Positions 1 through 8,949 of a stretch of 55,261 nt of DNA are shown piece after piece. The stretch spans positions 1 to 55,261 of the forward strand of contig NZ_QIRF01000024.1 in assembly GCF_003332825.1 (NCBI RefSeq), written 5' to 3'. A program made the translations under genes and the position numbers. Below the pieces are notes generated by a model, which worked only from the letters and a program-made list of their open reading frames with translations, did no database searches and was not told the DNA's origin. How positions within the stretch are numbered: position 1 is the stretch's first letter; each line of letters opens with the position of its first letter. Source of the DNA: Dyella sp. C9 (GTDB taxonomy: Bacteria; Pseudomonadota; Gammaproteobacteria; Xanthomonadales; Rhodanobacteraceae).

Positions 1-351
1 GGTCTGGGGCATCGGCGGGATCTGCGGCGTCGGGGTTCCGGGCGGCCACCAGTCGCGGCCGGGCCCATTTAAGCCGGCCGGACCAGGACTGGCAATGCCG
101 GGCGAAAAAAAATGGGCGCCTCCATTTCCGTTCTGTCCCGCCCAAACGTCTTGGCTACTGTCACAGCCACTACGCGGGTCGCGCGCGCCTTGAACGAACG
201 GAATCTTCTGCCGGGGGAGGAACCTCTGGATGCCGACCTCGTATTCGCGGCCAGCGGCTATGCCTTTGCCGCACAACGCTGCCTGGAGCGCGATTTACGC
301 GTGGCGGGCCTGGCGACCCCGCGAGTGGCTGGACTACGGGAGAGAGCTGCC
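1..351. other. left edge, no confident gene
   Basis: I see no supportable gene here. The frame of the DUF535 gene stays open back to an ATG at 112, but that ATG directly follows a run of A with no ribosome binding site. The roughly 80 extra residues it would add have no counterpart in the paralogue at 20622-21548. The stretch may hold the end of an upstream gene or the promoter of the following cluster. No hexamers near the bacterial consensus stand out. Confidence 0.4.
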
Positions 352-1341
352 ATGGATGGCAACACCGGATTCATGCTGTGGTGGCATTCGCTATGCGAGC
401 GCCAGGACTGGGCGGGTAGTCCCGGCGAGCGGATGCTGCAGGCGGCGAAATACCTGGTGCGGGCGGCGACGCTTCCCGCAGGCCACCACCGCTACCTGGA
501 GTTCCTGCACGCCCACCCGCTGATGCGGGCCTGCGTGCGGCGCGATCCTCGCCTGCTGGAGCGCCACCTGCACCGCTTCATCCACCTGCGCTGGCGTCGA
601 GTTGATCGCCTGCGCAGCGTGCATTGCCATTACCGCTATCTGCTTGAGCACTGGCCGGTGGAGCTGTTCGAGGCGGTCTATGTGCGCGGTGGCGTTACGC
701 TCGGCGACTTGCAGTTGAAGGACGGCAGCCACCTGCAGTTGTTCCTGCGCCCGACGATCGCGAAGGGCTGCGAGGGGGAACTGTCCATCGAACTGGCGGA
801 GGCCGATGGCAGGCCGCTCTATCGCCTGGTGCTGACGGTGATCGACGAGAAGCCCACGATGGCCATCGGGTGCATCCAGGGCCCCACCGGCGACCACGCC
901 CGCGAGCGCGTGCGCGAACTGACCCGGCTGATGCATGGCATGCGCCCCAAGCAGCTTATGCTGGTGCTGGCCTACGCTTTTGCCGGCCAGTGCGGCATCG
1001 AGCGCATCCTCGCCGTAAGCAACCAGGACCACCCGCTGCATGGGCGCCGCCGTTTCCGTGCCGACTACGACGCGTTCTGGCAAGAACAGGGCGGCGTGCA
1101 AACCGCCGACGGTTGGTACGAATTGCCTGAAGTGATCCATCACCGTTCCGAAGCCGAAGTGGCCAGCCATCACCGCTCGGCGTTCCGGCGTCGCGCCGAA
1201 TTGCGTTGGCAGGCGGTGCAACTGCTGAGCGACGCCCTGTGCCGGGTGCCGTGGTGGTTTGACGCCCCCGCGCAGGGCGAGGCGCTAGAATCGTCCACCC
1301 GGCTGCCCGGTGGGCGCGGGGAAGCCCTGTGGACAAGTTAG
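352..1341 (+). CDS. DUF535 (VirK/YbjX family) protein
   Basis: This encodes a 329-residue protein of the DUF535 family, which includes Shigella VirK and E. coli YbjX. The family's biochemical role is not known; members have been linked to outer-membrane and lipid A functions. Family blocks are visible: an LQLKDGS segment, an RELT..MHGMRPKQLML block, AVSNQDHP, and RFRADYDAFW followed by SEAEVASHHRSAFRRR. I chose the ATG at 352 because a GGGAGAGAG ribosome binding site lies 338-346 and the protein then aligns end to end with the paralogue at 20622-21548. The longer alternative starts at 112 (409 aa). The 3' end overlaps the FecI-like gene by 13 bp, so the two are probably translated together. 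That coupling to a surface-signalling operon is unusual. Confidence 0.85.
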   Translation: MDGNTGFMLWWHSLCERQDWAGSPGERMLQAAKYLVRAATLPAGHHRYLEFLHAHPLMRACVRRDPRLLERHLHRFIHLRWRRVDRLRSVHCHYRYLLEHWPVELFEAVYVRGGVTLGDLQLKDGSHLQLFLRPTIAKGCEGELSIELAEADGRPLYRLVLTVIDEKPTMAIGCIQGPTGDHARERVRELTRLMHGMRPKQLMLVLAYAFAGQCGIERILAVSNQDHPLHGRRRFRADYDAFWQEQGGVQTADGWYELPEVIHHRSEAEVASHHRSAFRRRAELRWQAVQLLSDALCRVPWWFDAPAQGEALESSTRLPGGRGEALWTS

Positions 1342-1883
1342 CCAACCCTTCCGGGCATGCTGGCGTGAACCTGGATCCTGCCCATGCGATGCGCGTCGCG
1401 GACCTGTTCCGCGAGCATAACCGTGCCTTGGTGGCGTTCCTGCAGTGTCGGCTCAACTCGTACTCCGACGCGCAGGAAGTGGCGCAGGAGGCCTATGTGC
1501 GCCTGGTCACGCTGGAGAAGCCCGAGCAGGTGGAGTCGCTGCGTGCCTACCTGTTCCGCGTGGCCTCGAACCTGGCGGTCGATCGCCTGCGCATGCGCCA
1601 GGTGCGTGCCGACAACCCGATCGAGCCACCGGACGAAGACCTGCACCTGGCGCCTATCCCTGAGCGGCACGCCGCGGCCAGTGGCCAGCTGCAGGAGTTG
1701 CACAAGGCGTTGCGTGAACTGCCGCCCAAGACGGGGCGCGCGTTCGTCATGCACGTCATCGACGGATGTGACATCGGCGTTATCGCACGGACCATGAAGA
1801 TCAGCGAGCGCATGGTGCGCTATCACGTCGCCAACGCCTTGGCCCATTGCCGGGCGCGGGTCGACGAACCGGAGATGCCATGA
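1329..1883 (+). CDS. FecI-type ECF RNA polymerase sigma factor
   Basis: This is a 184-residue extracytoplasmic-function sigma factor. Region 2 spans about residues 24-92, with a DAQEVAQEAYVRL segment at 47-59 and the RAYLFRVASNLAVDRLR helix typical of FecI proteins at 72-88. Region 4 spans about 119-172 and ends in a helix-turn-helix. I prefer the GTG start at 1329, preceded by GGGGAAG at 1317-1323. The in-frame ATG at 1389 would still leave region 2 intact but lacks a good ribosome binding site. The stop codon overlaps the FecR start (ATGA), so sigma and anti-sigma are translationally coupled. By family analogy it directs RNA polymerase to the promoter of the receptor at 3043. Confidence 0.93.
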   Translation: MDKLANPSGHAGVNLDPAHAMRVADLFREHNRALVAFLQCRLNSYSDAQEVAQEAYVRLVTLEKPEQVESLRAYLFRVASNLAVDRLRMRQVRADNPIEPPDEDLHLAPIPERHAAASGQLQELHKALRELPPKTGRAFVMHVIDGCDIGVIARTMKISERMVRYHVANALAHCRARVDEPEMP

Positions 1884-2869
1884 TGGCCAACAATCCGAAC
1901 AAAGAAACCCTGCGCGTGGCCGCTGATTGGTGGGTGCGCCTGCGCGATCCTGCTGCTTCCGAACGGACCATGGAGCAGTGGATGGCCTGGACCGCCGAGG
2001 ATCCCAGCCACCTCACCGCGTTCGAACGCGTTACCGAGCTGGCCATGCGACTGGCGGCCTTGGGCGAAGTGTCGCGCGCGCGCCTGCTGGCCGAGTTCGC
2101 GCCATCGCAGGCCGCGCGCTTCCGTTGGCAGCCATGGGCCGCCGCGGCGGCCGTGGTGCTGGTGGCCGGCGGCGTGGCCGGTTGGCTGCTGCTCGGTGGC
2201 CAGGTACAGACGCAGCAGTACAGCAGTGCAGTGGCAGGCACGCAGGACGTCACGCTGGCCGATGGCTCGCGCATCTCGCTCGGTGGCGCCACCCGCGTCA
2301 CCACGCGTTTTGGCCGCGGCCTGCGCCAGGTGGAGCTGGCCGAAGGCGAGGTCTACCTGGAGGTGGCCCACAACCCGCAGCGCCCGTTCGTGGTGCAGGC
2401 CGGCAAGCTCACCATTCGTGACATCGGCACTGCATTCGACGTGCGGCGTACCGGCGACCTGGTGACCGTCACCATGGCGGAGGGGCGCGTGCGCATCTAC
2501 CAGGGCGCCAACGGCGACGACGCCGGGCTGGATGCGGTGGCCGGACAGGCCGTGTCCTACGATCCGGCGAGACCGGCCATGAAGGTGTCGAGCGCCGATC
2601 CTGCCGAGGTGGCGGCGTGGCGCGATTCGCGCCTGGAATTCGACAACGAGCCGTTGTCGGTGGTGGTGGCCAACATCAACCGCTACAGCAAGCGCCCGTT
2701 GCGCATCGTCGATGCCGATCTCGCGCCCATGACCTTCACCGGTACCGTGCGCACCGACGCCATCGAGGAATGGCTGCGTGCCTTGCCCAAGGTGCTGCCG
2801 TTGCGCGTAAGTGAGGAAGGCGGCCAGCTGCTGTTGTCCGACGCCGCCAAGGCACCCGCCGGCGCGTGA
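1880..2869 (+). CDS. FecR-family anti-sigma/sigma regulator
   Basis: This is a 329-residue inner-membrane signal transducer. The cytoplasmic N-terminal part (1-80, DUF4880-like, with AADWWVRLRDP) would bind the sigma factor. A single membrane segment lies at about 85-106, and the periplasmic FecR domain starts near residue 117 (DVTLADGSRISLGG, then GEVYLEVAHNPQRPFVV). A C-terminal STN-like segment follows. In FecIRA systems the periplasmic part touches the signalling domain of the receptor and controls sigma activity. Start codons at 1880 and 1883 are both in frame; 1880 overlaps the sigma stop. An open frame extends back to 1847 but lies inside the sigma gene. After this gene, 173 bp separate it from the receptor. 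Confidence 0.93.
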   Translation: MMANNPNKETLRVAADWWVRLRDPAASERTMEQWMAWTAEDPSHLTAFERVTELAMRLAALGEVSRARLLAEFAPSQAARFRWQPWAAAAAVVLVAGGVAGWLLLGGQVQTQQYSSAVAGTQDVTLADGSRISLGGATRVTTRFGRGLRQVELAEGEVYLEVAHNPQRPFVVQAGKLTIRDIGTAFDVRRTGDLVTVTMAEGRVRIYQGANGDDAGLDAVAGQAVSYDPARPAMKVSSADPAEVAAWRDSRLEFDNEPLSVVVANINRYSKRPLRIVDADLAPMTFTGTVRTDAIEEWLRALPKVLPLRVSEEGGQLLLSDAAKAPAGA

Positions 2870-3042
2870 GTCAGGCAGCTGCGTCGCGTCGTGGTCCGGG
2901 GCCCGCTGGCCCTGGACGCTGAACGGCGCGCGTCACCCTGGCAAGGCCCACGACAGACATTGTTCATCGTGGTTTTTTTTTCGCCACAGCGTCGCAGGCG
3001 CGTGTCACACTTGCCCCTTTCGCTCGGGGAGAGACGAAGGGG

Positions 3043-5442
3043 ATGAGGGTGCAGGTACGGCTGCTGTGGGCAGGCTGCCTCGCAGCGTCGATCGGTATGG
3101 CGTTGCCCGGCGATGCCGGCGCGGATGGTCGCGAGGCGACTGCGTCACCGCGCACCACGTTTTCCATCCCTGCACAACCGTTGGCCACTGCGCTGATTGC
3201 CTTCGGCAAGCAGGCGAACGTGCAGGTGCTCACTTCGGGCAGCGCCATCGCGGGCTTTCGTTCGGCCGGGCTGGATGGCAGCTACAGCCCTTCGGCGGCG
3301 ATGACGCGGCTGCTGCAGGGCACCGGCCTGGTCTTCGACTTTCCCAATGCGCGCACGGTGGTGGTCACGCCGCACGCGCCGTCCAAAGCCTCGCCCACCG
3401 ACGCGGCGCATCCGCCGGTGGACACCGAAGTCAAGGAACTCACCGAAGTGCAGGCCAATGCCCTGGTCGATCACGATGTCGGATTCCTGGCGTCGTTGAC
3501 CAGCAGCGCCTCGCGCAACGACGCCGACCTGATCGACGTGCCGCAGTCCGTGAGCGTGGTCACGCGCGACCTGATGGATTCCCAGCAACTGCTCAGCGTG
3601 GCCGATGCCTTGCGCAACGTGGCCGGCGTTCAGTACGTGGAGGATTCCGACGGCCTGCCGATGTTCCAGATCCGCGGGTTTACCAGCGGCAACGGACTGA
3701 CCGATGGCATGCCCAACAGCGTGGCGGGCTCGGGCGACTATCCGCCACTGATCGGCCTGCAGCGCGTAGAGGTTCTCAAGGGGCCGCAATCGATCCTGGG
3801 CGATGCCACCGGGCTCAGTTTCGGCGGGTTGGTCAACGTCACCGTGAAACAACCGCAGAGCACGCCGGTACGCGAGCTGAGCTATACCATCGGCGAGCAA
3901 GGACACGGCCAATTGGGCCTGGACCTCGCCGGAGCCCTTTGGCCAGGCTCCAACCTCAGTTACCGGCTGGTGGTTTCGGGGGAATACGCCCACCGTTCGC
4001 CGCAGGGCTACCGTGACCGGCGCAGTGCGTACTTCGCGCCGTCGATCGCCTGGCGCACGGCCACCACGCAACTGGTGGTCGGTGCGCAACGCATCGTCAA
4101 TCGCCTGCCGATCCCGGACCATCTGGTGCTGCTGGATGGCAGTCTTGCCTCGGCATCGCCCGCCGGCCTGTTGCCCGGCAATCCGTACGATTACGCCAGC
4201 TACCAGACCAACCGGCTGTACATGCTGCTGGACCAGCAGCTGGGCGACACCTGGAGCTGGCGCAGCCGCGCGCAGTACGTGCAGCAACACAACGACGAGA
4301 AGAGCTGGACCTTCTACAACCCGTCCGCAAACGGCAACGTCAGCGCCTGGGCCGAGTCCTACCGCTACAACGATGCCTATTACTCGCTGCAGAACGACCT
4401 GATCGGCGTATTCGGAATGGGGCCGGTGACGCACACGGTCACGCTCGGCTTCGATTACTCCCGCTCGCGCATCAGCCGCAGCGACGATTACCTGCACGCC
4501 TATGATGGCGTGTACAACCTGTTCACCAGTCCTGGCCTGCCCAAGGTGCAGTCGGTGATCAGTGCGGCCGACGACGAGCCGATCTCGGCGACGCCATGGT
4601 CGATCGACAGCGGTTTCTTCCTTCAGGACCAGATGGCGCTGGGACAGCACTGGAACCTGCTGATGTCGCTGCGCCGCGCCACCTATGAAATCTCCACCAC
4701 CGATGTGGAGGGCAATCCATGGTATCCGCGTCGCATCAAGTGGGTGCCGAACGTCGGCGTGGTGTACAAGCTGACGCCCGACGTTGCCTTCTATGCAGGC
4801 GCGGCCAATGGATTCCAGCCGGTGTCGTACCTGGGGCAGAACGGCCGGCCGCTGGTGCCGGCGTTGTCGCGCCAACTGGAGACCGGCGCCAAGTTCAACT
4901 TCTTCGACGAGCGCGCGCGGCTGACCGTATCGCTCTATCGCATCATGCTCGACCACAGCTACCTGCTGGTCGACGAGCAGCCGCCCAATCTGGCGACGCT
5001 GGGCCCGGGCCAGACCAACCGCGGGCTGGAGGTGGAATTCACTGGTCGCATATTGCCTGGGCTGGATATCAGCAGCAGCTACACCAACGCGCAGATCAGC
5101 AACCACGACGGCACCCAGGCCGAAGGCGCGCCGCGCCAGCGCTTCAACCTGTGGGCGAGCTATCAGTTCCAGAGTCCCGCCCTGCGCCGCTGGAGCGTCG
5201 CCGGTGGCGTGCTCGCGCGCAGCTCGTCACTGGGCGAGAGCCTGGACTACACCACGTATTACCGCGTGCCGGGCCAGGCGCGCGTCGACGGCAACGTGTC
5301 TTATCGCGCCGACCATTGGCGTTTCACGTTTGGCGTGCAGAACCTGCTGGAGAAGCGCCAGTACGCCGCCGATTTCAACGAGACCTTCCTGCCGTTCAGC
5401 ACGCGCCGTCGTTATCTGCTCAGCGGAAGCTACGATTTCTAG
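3043..5442 (+). CDS. TonB-dependent receptor with N-terminal signalling (STN) domain
   Basis: This is a 799-residue outer-membrane active transporter of the FecA/siderophore-receptor type. A signal peptide covers about residues 1-28. An STN signalling domain spans about 38-110 (FSIPAQPLATALIAFGKQA). The plug spans about 160-275 (DVPQSVSVVTRDLMDSQ, QIRGF, RVEVLKGPQSILG), followed by the 22-strand barrel ending in a terminal aromatic (YDF). The STN domain implies ligand-dependent signalling through the upstream FecR and FecI. The substrate is not readable from sequence; ferric siderophores are the commonest family substrate. GGGGAGAG at 3026-3033 places a ribosome binding site 9 nt before ATG. 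I see no Fur-like operator upstream. Confidence 0.95.
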   Translation: MRVQVRLLWAGCLAASIGMALPGDAGADGREATASPRTTFSIPAQPLATALIAFGKQANVQVLTSGSAIAGFRSAGLDGSYSPSAAMTRLLQGTGLVFDFPNARTVVVTPHAPSKASPTDAAHPPVDTEVKELTEVQANALVDHDVGFLASLTSSASRNDADLIDVPQSVSVVTRDLMDSQQLLSVADALRNVAGVQYVEDSDGLPMFQIRGFTSGNGLTDGMPNSVAGSGDYPPLIGLQRVEVLKGPQSILGDATGLSFGGLVNVTVKQPQSTPVRELSYTIGEQGHGQLGLDLAGALWPGSNLSYRLVVSGEYAHRSPQGYRDRRSAYFAPSIAWRTATTQLVVGAQRIVNRLPIPDHLVLLDGSLASASPAGLLPGNPYDYASYQTNRLYMLLDQQLGDTWSWRSRAQYVQQHNDEKSWTFYNPSANGNVSAWAESYRYNDAYYSLQNDLIGVFGMGPVTHTVTLGFDYSRSRISRSDDYLHAYDGVYNLFTSPGLPKVQSVISAADDEPISATPWSIDSGFFLQDQMALGQHWNLLMSLRRATYEISTTDVEGNPWYPRRIKWVPNVGVVYKLTPDVAFYAGAANGFQPVSYLGQNGRPLVPALSRQLETGAKFNFFDERARLTVSLYRIMLDHSYLLVDEQPPNLATLGPGQTNRGLEVEFTGRILPGLDISSSYTNAQISNHDGTQAEGAPRQRFNLWASYQFQSPALRRWSVAGGVLARSSSLGESLDYTTYYRVPGQARVDGNVSYRADHWRFTFGVQNLLEKRQYAADFNETFLPFSTRRRYLLSGSYDF

Positions 5443-5605
5443 CATGACGCGTTGACGCAATTTCTTGCTACGCTTCCAGCGTTTCCGTTTGTCTCTTCTC
5501 GCACGTCATCAGCTGTCGGGGTACCACATCGCGCACGGACCGGCCCGAGCACGATGCGTCCAACGACAGCAGCCGGGAAAGCAATGACTAGGGAAGGGGA
5601 GAGCA

Positions 5606-8600
5606 TTGAGCAAGACACGATTCCGGCCTTTGGCCACGGCGTTGGCGTGCGTGTTTGCATCGCACGCATGGGCACAGAGCAGCGACGTTCCGCTTGACAT
5701 CATCCAGGAGAACTACGGCGGCGGGCAGTACGGTTATCGCCTCGGCATCAACGTAGGCGTCAATGGCGCCATGCCGGAGGAATACCTGTTCGACACCGGC
5801 TCAGACTCCTTCAACATCGACGTGGGGCTGACCGCGCTGCATGGTTCGGGTCCCGCGTGGTTCCCGACGCAATCGGGCACGGCGACCGGTCCACTGCAGT
5901 TCTACCTGTATGGCGATGGCACCTACGGTTACGTGCAATCGGCCACCACGGTATCGAGCATCCAGTTCTATAACTCGCGGACGGGCGCCGGCGTGGCCAG
6001 CTTCGCCACGGCCAAGGGCGCGCCGGTGGCGATCAACTACGCCTATGTCACCTCCACCGCCACCGGCCAGGCCGTAGGCACGGCCAACGGCGTGACGCTG
6101 AAGATCGACACCGGCTTCCAGCAGAACCTCGCCAATGGCGTGGCGCCCGAGGAGGGCGTGTTCTACGGCATTCTCGGCGCGGGCGATTTCGGCAACGGCG
6201 TGCCCGGCATGCTGACCAGCAGCGGCTACATCGTCGAGGCCAATGGCGCGCCGGGCGTGCCGGGGGCCTGTGGGCAGGGTTGCCTGATCCTCGGCCTCAC
6301 TCCGGCGCTGCGCGCACAGTTCCTCAGCGTGGTGCCGTGGATCGGTGGCGCGCAGGGCAGCTTTGCGCTGTCCGGAGCGCCATCCGCCAACCAGTTCGAC
6401 ACGGAGTTCCTGTACGCGCTGAGCGATGGCAAGCACACCAGCAGCGCCACCCTGCCGACCCTGTTCGACACCGGTACGCCGAACATCATGCTGATCGACA
6501 ACGGCGTGGGCTTGCTCAGCGGCGAAACGTCCGCAGGCCACATCAACGCCTATGGCGACGAAGTACCGGGCATCACGCTGACCGCGACCGGCGTCGCGCC
6601 TGGCTCCAAGCCAAGTTCGGTGACCAGTGGCGACGACAGCAGCGGCGACTACACCAATGTCGTGACAGTCGGTCCGTATGGCGGGTTTCCCAGCAGCGCC
6701 ATCTACGGCATCGGCTTCTTCTTCCGCAATGCGGTGATGTACGACCTGCAGAACCAGGCCACCGGATACACGCCGTTCTATGTGACCGACACGCCACTTG
6801 CCACCGGATTCACGGTGACCCCGGACATGGGGCCGCTGGGCCTGGCCGGCGTGATTTCCGGCAGCGGCGCCTTCACCGTGGCGCAGGGTGGCGTGGCCAA
6901 CCTGAGCGGCACCAACACCTACACCGGCGCCACCGTGGTGCAGTCCGGCGGCTGGCTGGGTCTGGCCGGGCCGGGCAGTGTGGCGCAGTCGTCGGACATG
7001 CATGTCGATGGCGTGCTCGATGTTTCGCGCGCTGCGCAGACCACCACGCTGGTGTCGCTCTCGGGGCGCGGCGCGGTCGAGCTCGGCGGCGGCGTGCTGG
7101 AACTGACCAAGGCCGACGGCGTATTCGCGGGTTCCCTGGTCGATGGCGGCCTGAGCGGTGCCACCGGCGGCGGCGTGGTGATCCACGCGGGCCGTGAAAC
7201 CTTCAGCGGGCGCAATACCTACAGCGGCGCCACCGGCATCGCGGCGCAGGGCGAGCTGGATCTCACCGGGTCGATCGCGGGTGGCGTGCTCAACCTGGGC
7301 GTGCTGGCCAATGCGGGCAGCATCGCCGGTTCCGTGGTCAACCAGGGATGGCTGCGCGATGCGGGACGCATTGCCGGTTCGATCACCAGCAGTGGCCTGC
7401 TCACCGGCCACGGCAGCATCGGCGGCGCACTGGCGGTTTCCGGCACGATCGCACCGGACTACCAGGGCTTTACCGTGCAGGGCAATTACCTTCAGGCTGC
7501 GGGCTCGACCTATCTGGTCCAGGCCAATCCCTTGCAGGCCGGCCAGTCCAGCAGCGTGCAGGCGAGCGGGCAGGCCTTGTTGTCCAGCGGCGCCGAGCTG
7601 GCGCTTGCGCCGGCCGCGGACGGCACGCTCTACCAGAAGGGTGCGCGCTACACCGTGCTGACCGCCTTGCGAGGCATCGAGGGCACTTATGGAATCGCCG
7701 GTACCGGCTCGCTCAGCGCGGTGCTCGGCCTGGCCACGGCGTATGACGCGCAGCATGTGTACCTGGAAGTGGTGCAGCAGCGCAGCCTCGCCAGCTTCGG
7801 CGGAACCCGCAACGAAACGGCCGCGCTCGAAGGCCTGCAATCGCTGCCGGCCAGCAATCCGGTGTTCACCGCCGTGGCGAACCTTCCCTCGGCAGAGGCG
7901 ATACGTGCGGCGTCGGACTCGTTGTCGGGAGAAATCCACGGCAGCGCGCGTGGCACCTTCCTGGACGACAGCCACTACGTGCGCGATGCCATGGATGGGC
8001 GCCTGCGCCAGCTCGGCGAGGGCGAGCCCGGCAACGGCCAGTCCGCCACGGCGCCCGCCGCCAACGGCATCGCATGGTGGGGCCAGTTCATCGGCTCATG
8101 GGGTCATCGCGGCAGCGACGACAACGCCGGCGGCCTGTCGCAATCGGTCGGCGGCTTTGTCCTGGGCGCCGACATGCCGGTCGGCGAGACCAGCCACGTC
8201 GGCGTGCTGGGCGGTTATACGCAGACCTCGCTGCAGCTGCCGTCGCGCGCCAGTTCCGGCTCCAGCGACGATGCCCATGTCGGCGTGTACGGTGGTACCC
8301 AGTGGGATGCGTTCGGCCTGCGTGCGGGCCTCGCCTATACCTCGCATTCGCTGGATACCACCCGTGACGTCGCGTTCGCCGATCTCGACGAGCGCTTGCT
8401 CGGGCACGCCCGCTACTTCACCACTCAGGCGTACGCGGAAGCGGCGTACCACCTGTCGTGGAAGACGGCCTCGTTCGAGCCGTTCGCCCAGGCCGCCTAC
8501 GTGAGGTTGGATGGCGACGGATTCGCCGAACAGGGCGGTGCGACGGCCCTGCAGGTGCGCGGTGGTGACGACGCGCTCACCTACAGCACGCTGGGTGCAC

Positions 8601-8887
8601 GGCTTTCCACGCACTTTGCGCTCAATGGCGACGTGTTTGCGGCGCACGCCATGCTGGGCTGGCGCCACGCGTTCGGCAACATCTCGCCGCAGGCTCCGCT
8701 GGCGTTTGCCGGTGGCAGCGTGTTCGCGGTGGACGGCGCCCCGCTGGCGCGTGACGTGATGGTGGTGGATGCCGGACTGGAACTGCCGGTGTCGGCCAGT
8801 GCGTCGTTCAACCTTGCCTACGAAGGCCAGGCCGCGCATCGCGTGGTGGACAGCGGTTTCCGTGGCGGTTTCGTCTGGAAGTTCTGA
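5606..8887 (+). CDS. autotransporter with an N-terminal pepsin-like aspartic protease domain
   Basis: This is a 1093-residue type Va secreted protein. A signal peptide ends near residue 24 (AWA/QS). Residues about 40-395 carry landmarks of a two-lobed aspartic protease. The first active-site motif is LFDTGSDSFNID with DTG at 63-65. A flap-like LYGDGTYGY follows at 101-109, and GILGAGDF at 188-195. A second active-site motif LFDTGTPNIMLID has DTG at 288-290. A pepsin-type closing segment (GIGFFFRNAVMYDL, then GYTPFYV) covers 368-393. Residues about 417-760 are Gly/Ser-rich beta-helix passenger with autotransporter repeats (GTNTYTGATVV, RNTYSGATGI). A SLSGEIHGSARG linker follows, then the beta-barrel (about 820-1093) ending in WKF. 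The start is TTG behind a GGGGAGAG site. It lies 163 bp after the TonB receptor. Protease activity is inferred from motifs. Confidence 0.9.
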   Translation: MSKTRFRPLATALACVFASHAWAQSSDVPLDIIQENYGGGQYGYRLGINVGVNGAMPEEYLFDTGSDSFNIDVGLTALHGSGPAWFPTQSGTATGPLQFYLYGDGTYGYVQSATTVSSIQFYNSRTGAGVASFATAKGAPVAINYAYVTSTATGQAVGTANGVTLKIDTGFQQNLANGVAPEEGVFYGILGAGDFGNGVPGMLTSSGYIVEANGAPGVPGACGQGCLILGLTPALRAQFLSVVPWIGGAQGSFALSGAPSANQFDTEFLYALSDGKHTSSATLPTLFDTGTPNIMLIDNGVGLLSGETSAGHINAYGDEVPGITLTATGVAPGSKPSSVTSGDDSSGDYTNVVTVGPYGGFPSSAIYGIGFFFRNAVMYDLQNQATGYTPFYVTDTPLATGFTVTPDMGPLGLAGVISGSGAFTVAQGGVANLSGTNTYTGATVVQSGGWLGLAGPGSVAQSSDMHVDGVLDVSRAAQTTTLVSLSGRGAVELGGGVLELTKADGVFAGSLVDGGLSGATGGGVVIHAGRETFSGRNTYSGATGIAAQGELDLTGSIAGGVLNLGVLANAGSIAGSVVNQGWLRDAGRIAGSITSSGLLTGHGSIGGALAVSGTIAPDYQGFTVQGNYLQAAGSTYLVQANPLQAGQSSSVQASGQALLSSGAELALAPAADGTLYQKGARYTVLTALRGIEGTYGIAGTGSLSAVLGLATAYDAQHVYLEVVQQRSLASFGGTRNETAALEGLQSLPASNPVFTAVANLPSAEAIRAASDSLSGEIHGSARGTFLDDSHYVRDAMDGRLRQLGEGEPGNGQSATAPAANGIAWWGQFIGSWGHRGSDDNAGGLSQSVGGFVLGADMPVGETSHVGVLGGYTQTSLQLPSRASSGSSDDAHVGVYGGTQWDAFGLRAGLAYTSHSLDTTRDVAFADLDERLLGHARYFTTQAYAEAAYHLSWKTASFEPFAQAAYVRLDGDGFAEQGGATALQVRGGDDALTYSTLGARLSTHFALNGDVFAAHAMLGWRHAFGNISPQAPLAFAGGSVFAVDGAPLARDVMVVDAGLELPVSASASFNLAYEGQAAHRVVDSGFRGGFVWKF

Positions 8888-8897
8888 GCCTGTAACG

Positions 8898-8931
8898 CGA
8901 AAGCCCCGGGAGTTTCCTCCCGGGGCTTTCG
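8898..8931. terminator. bidirectional intrinsic terminator
   Basis: A perfect 15-bp stem (8898-8912 with 8917-8931) closes a TTTC loop. The arm is rich in G and C and carries AAA/TTT near its base. It sits between the convergent autotransporter gene and the small secreted-protein gene, so it can end transcripts from both sides. Confidence 0.85.
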
Positions 8932-8949
8932 TGCGTATTGCGTAGACGC

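Noticed and set aside
1..3042. Fur box upstream of the FecI-FecR-receptor cluster
   Set aside because: No 19-bp A/T-rich inverted repeat of the Fur type is visible in 1-351 or 2870-3042. Iron control is therefore not supported directly.
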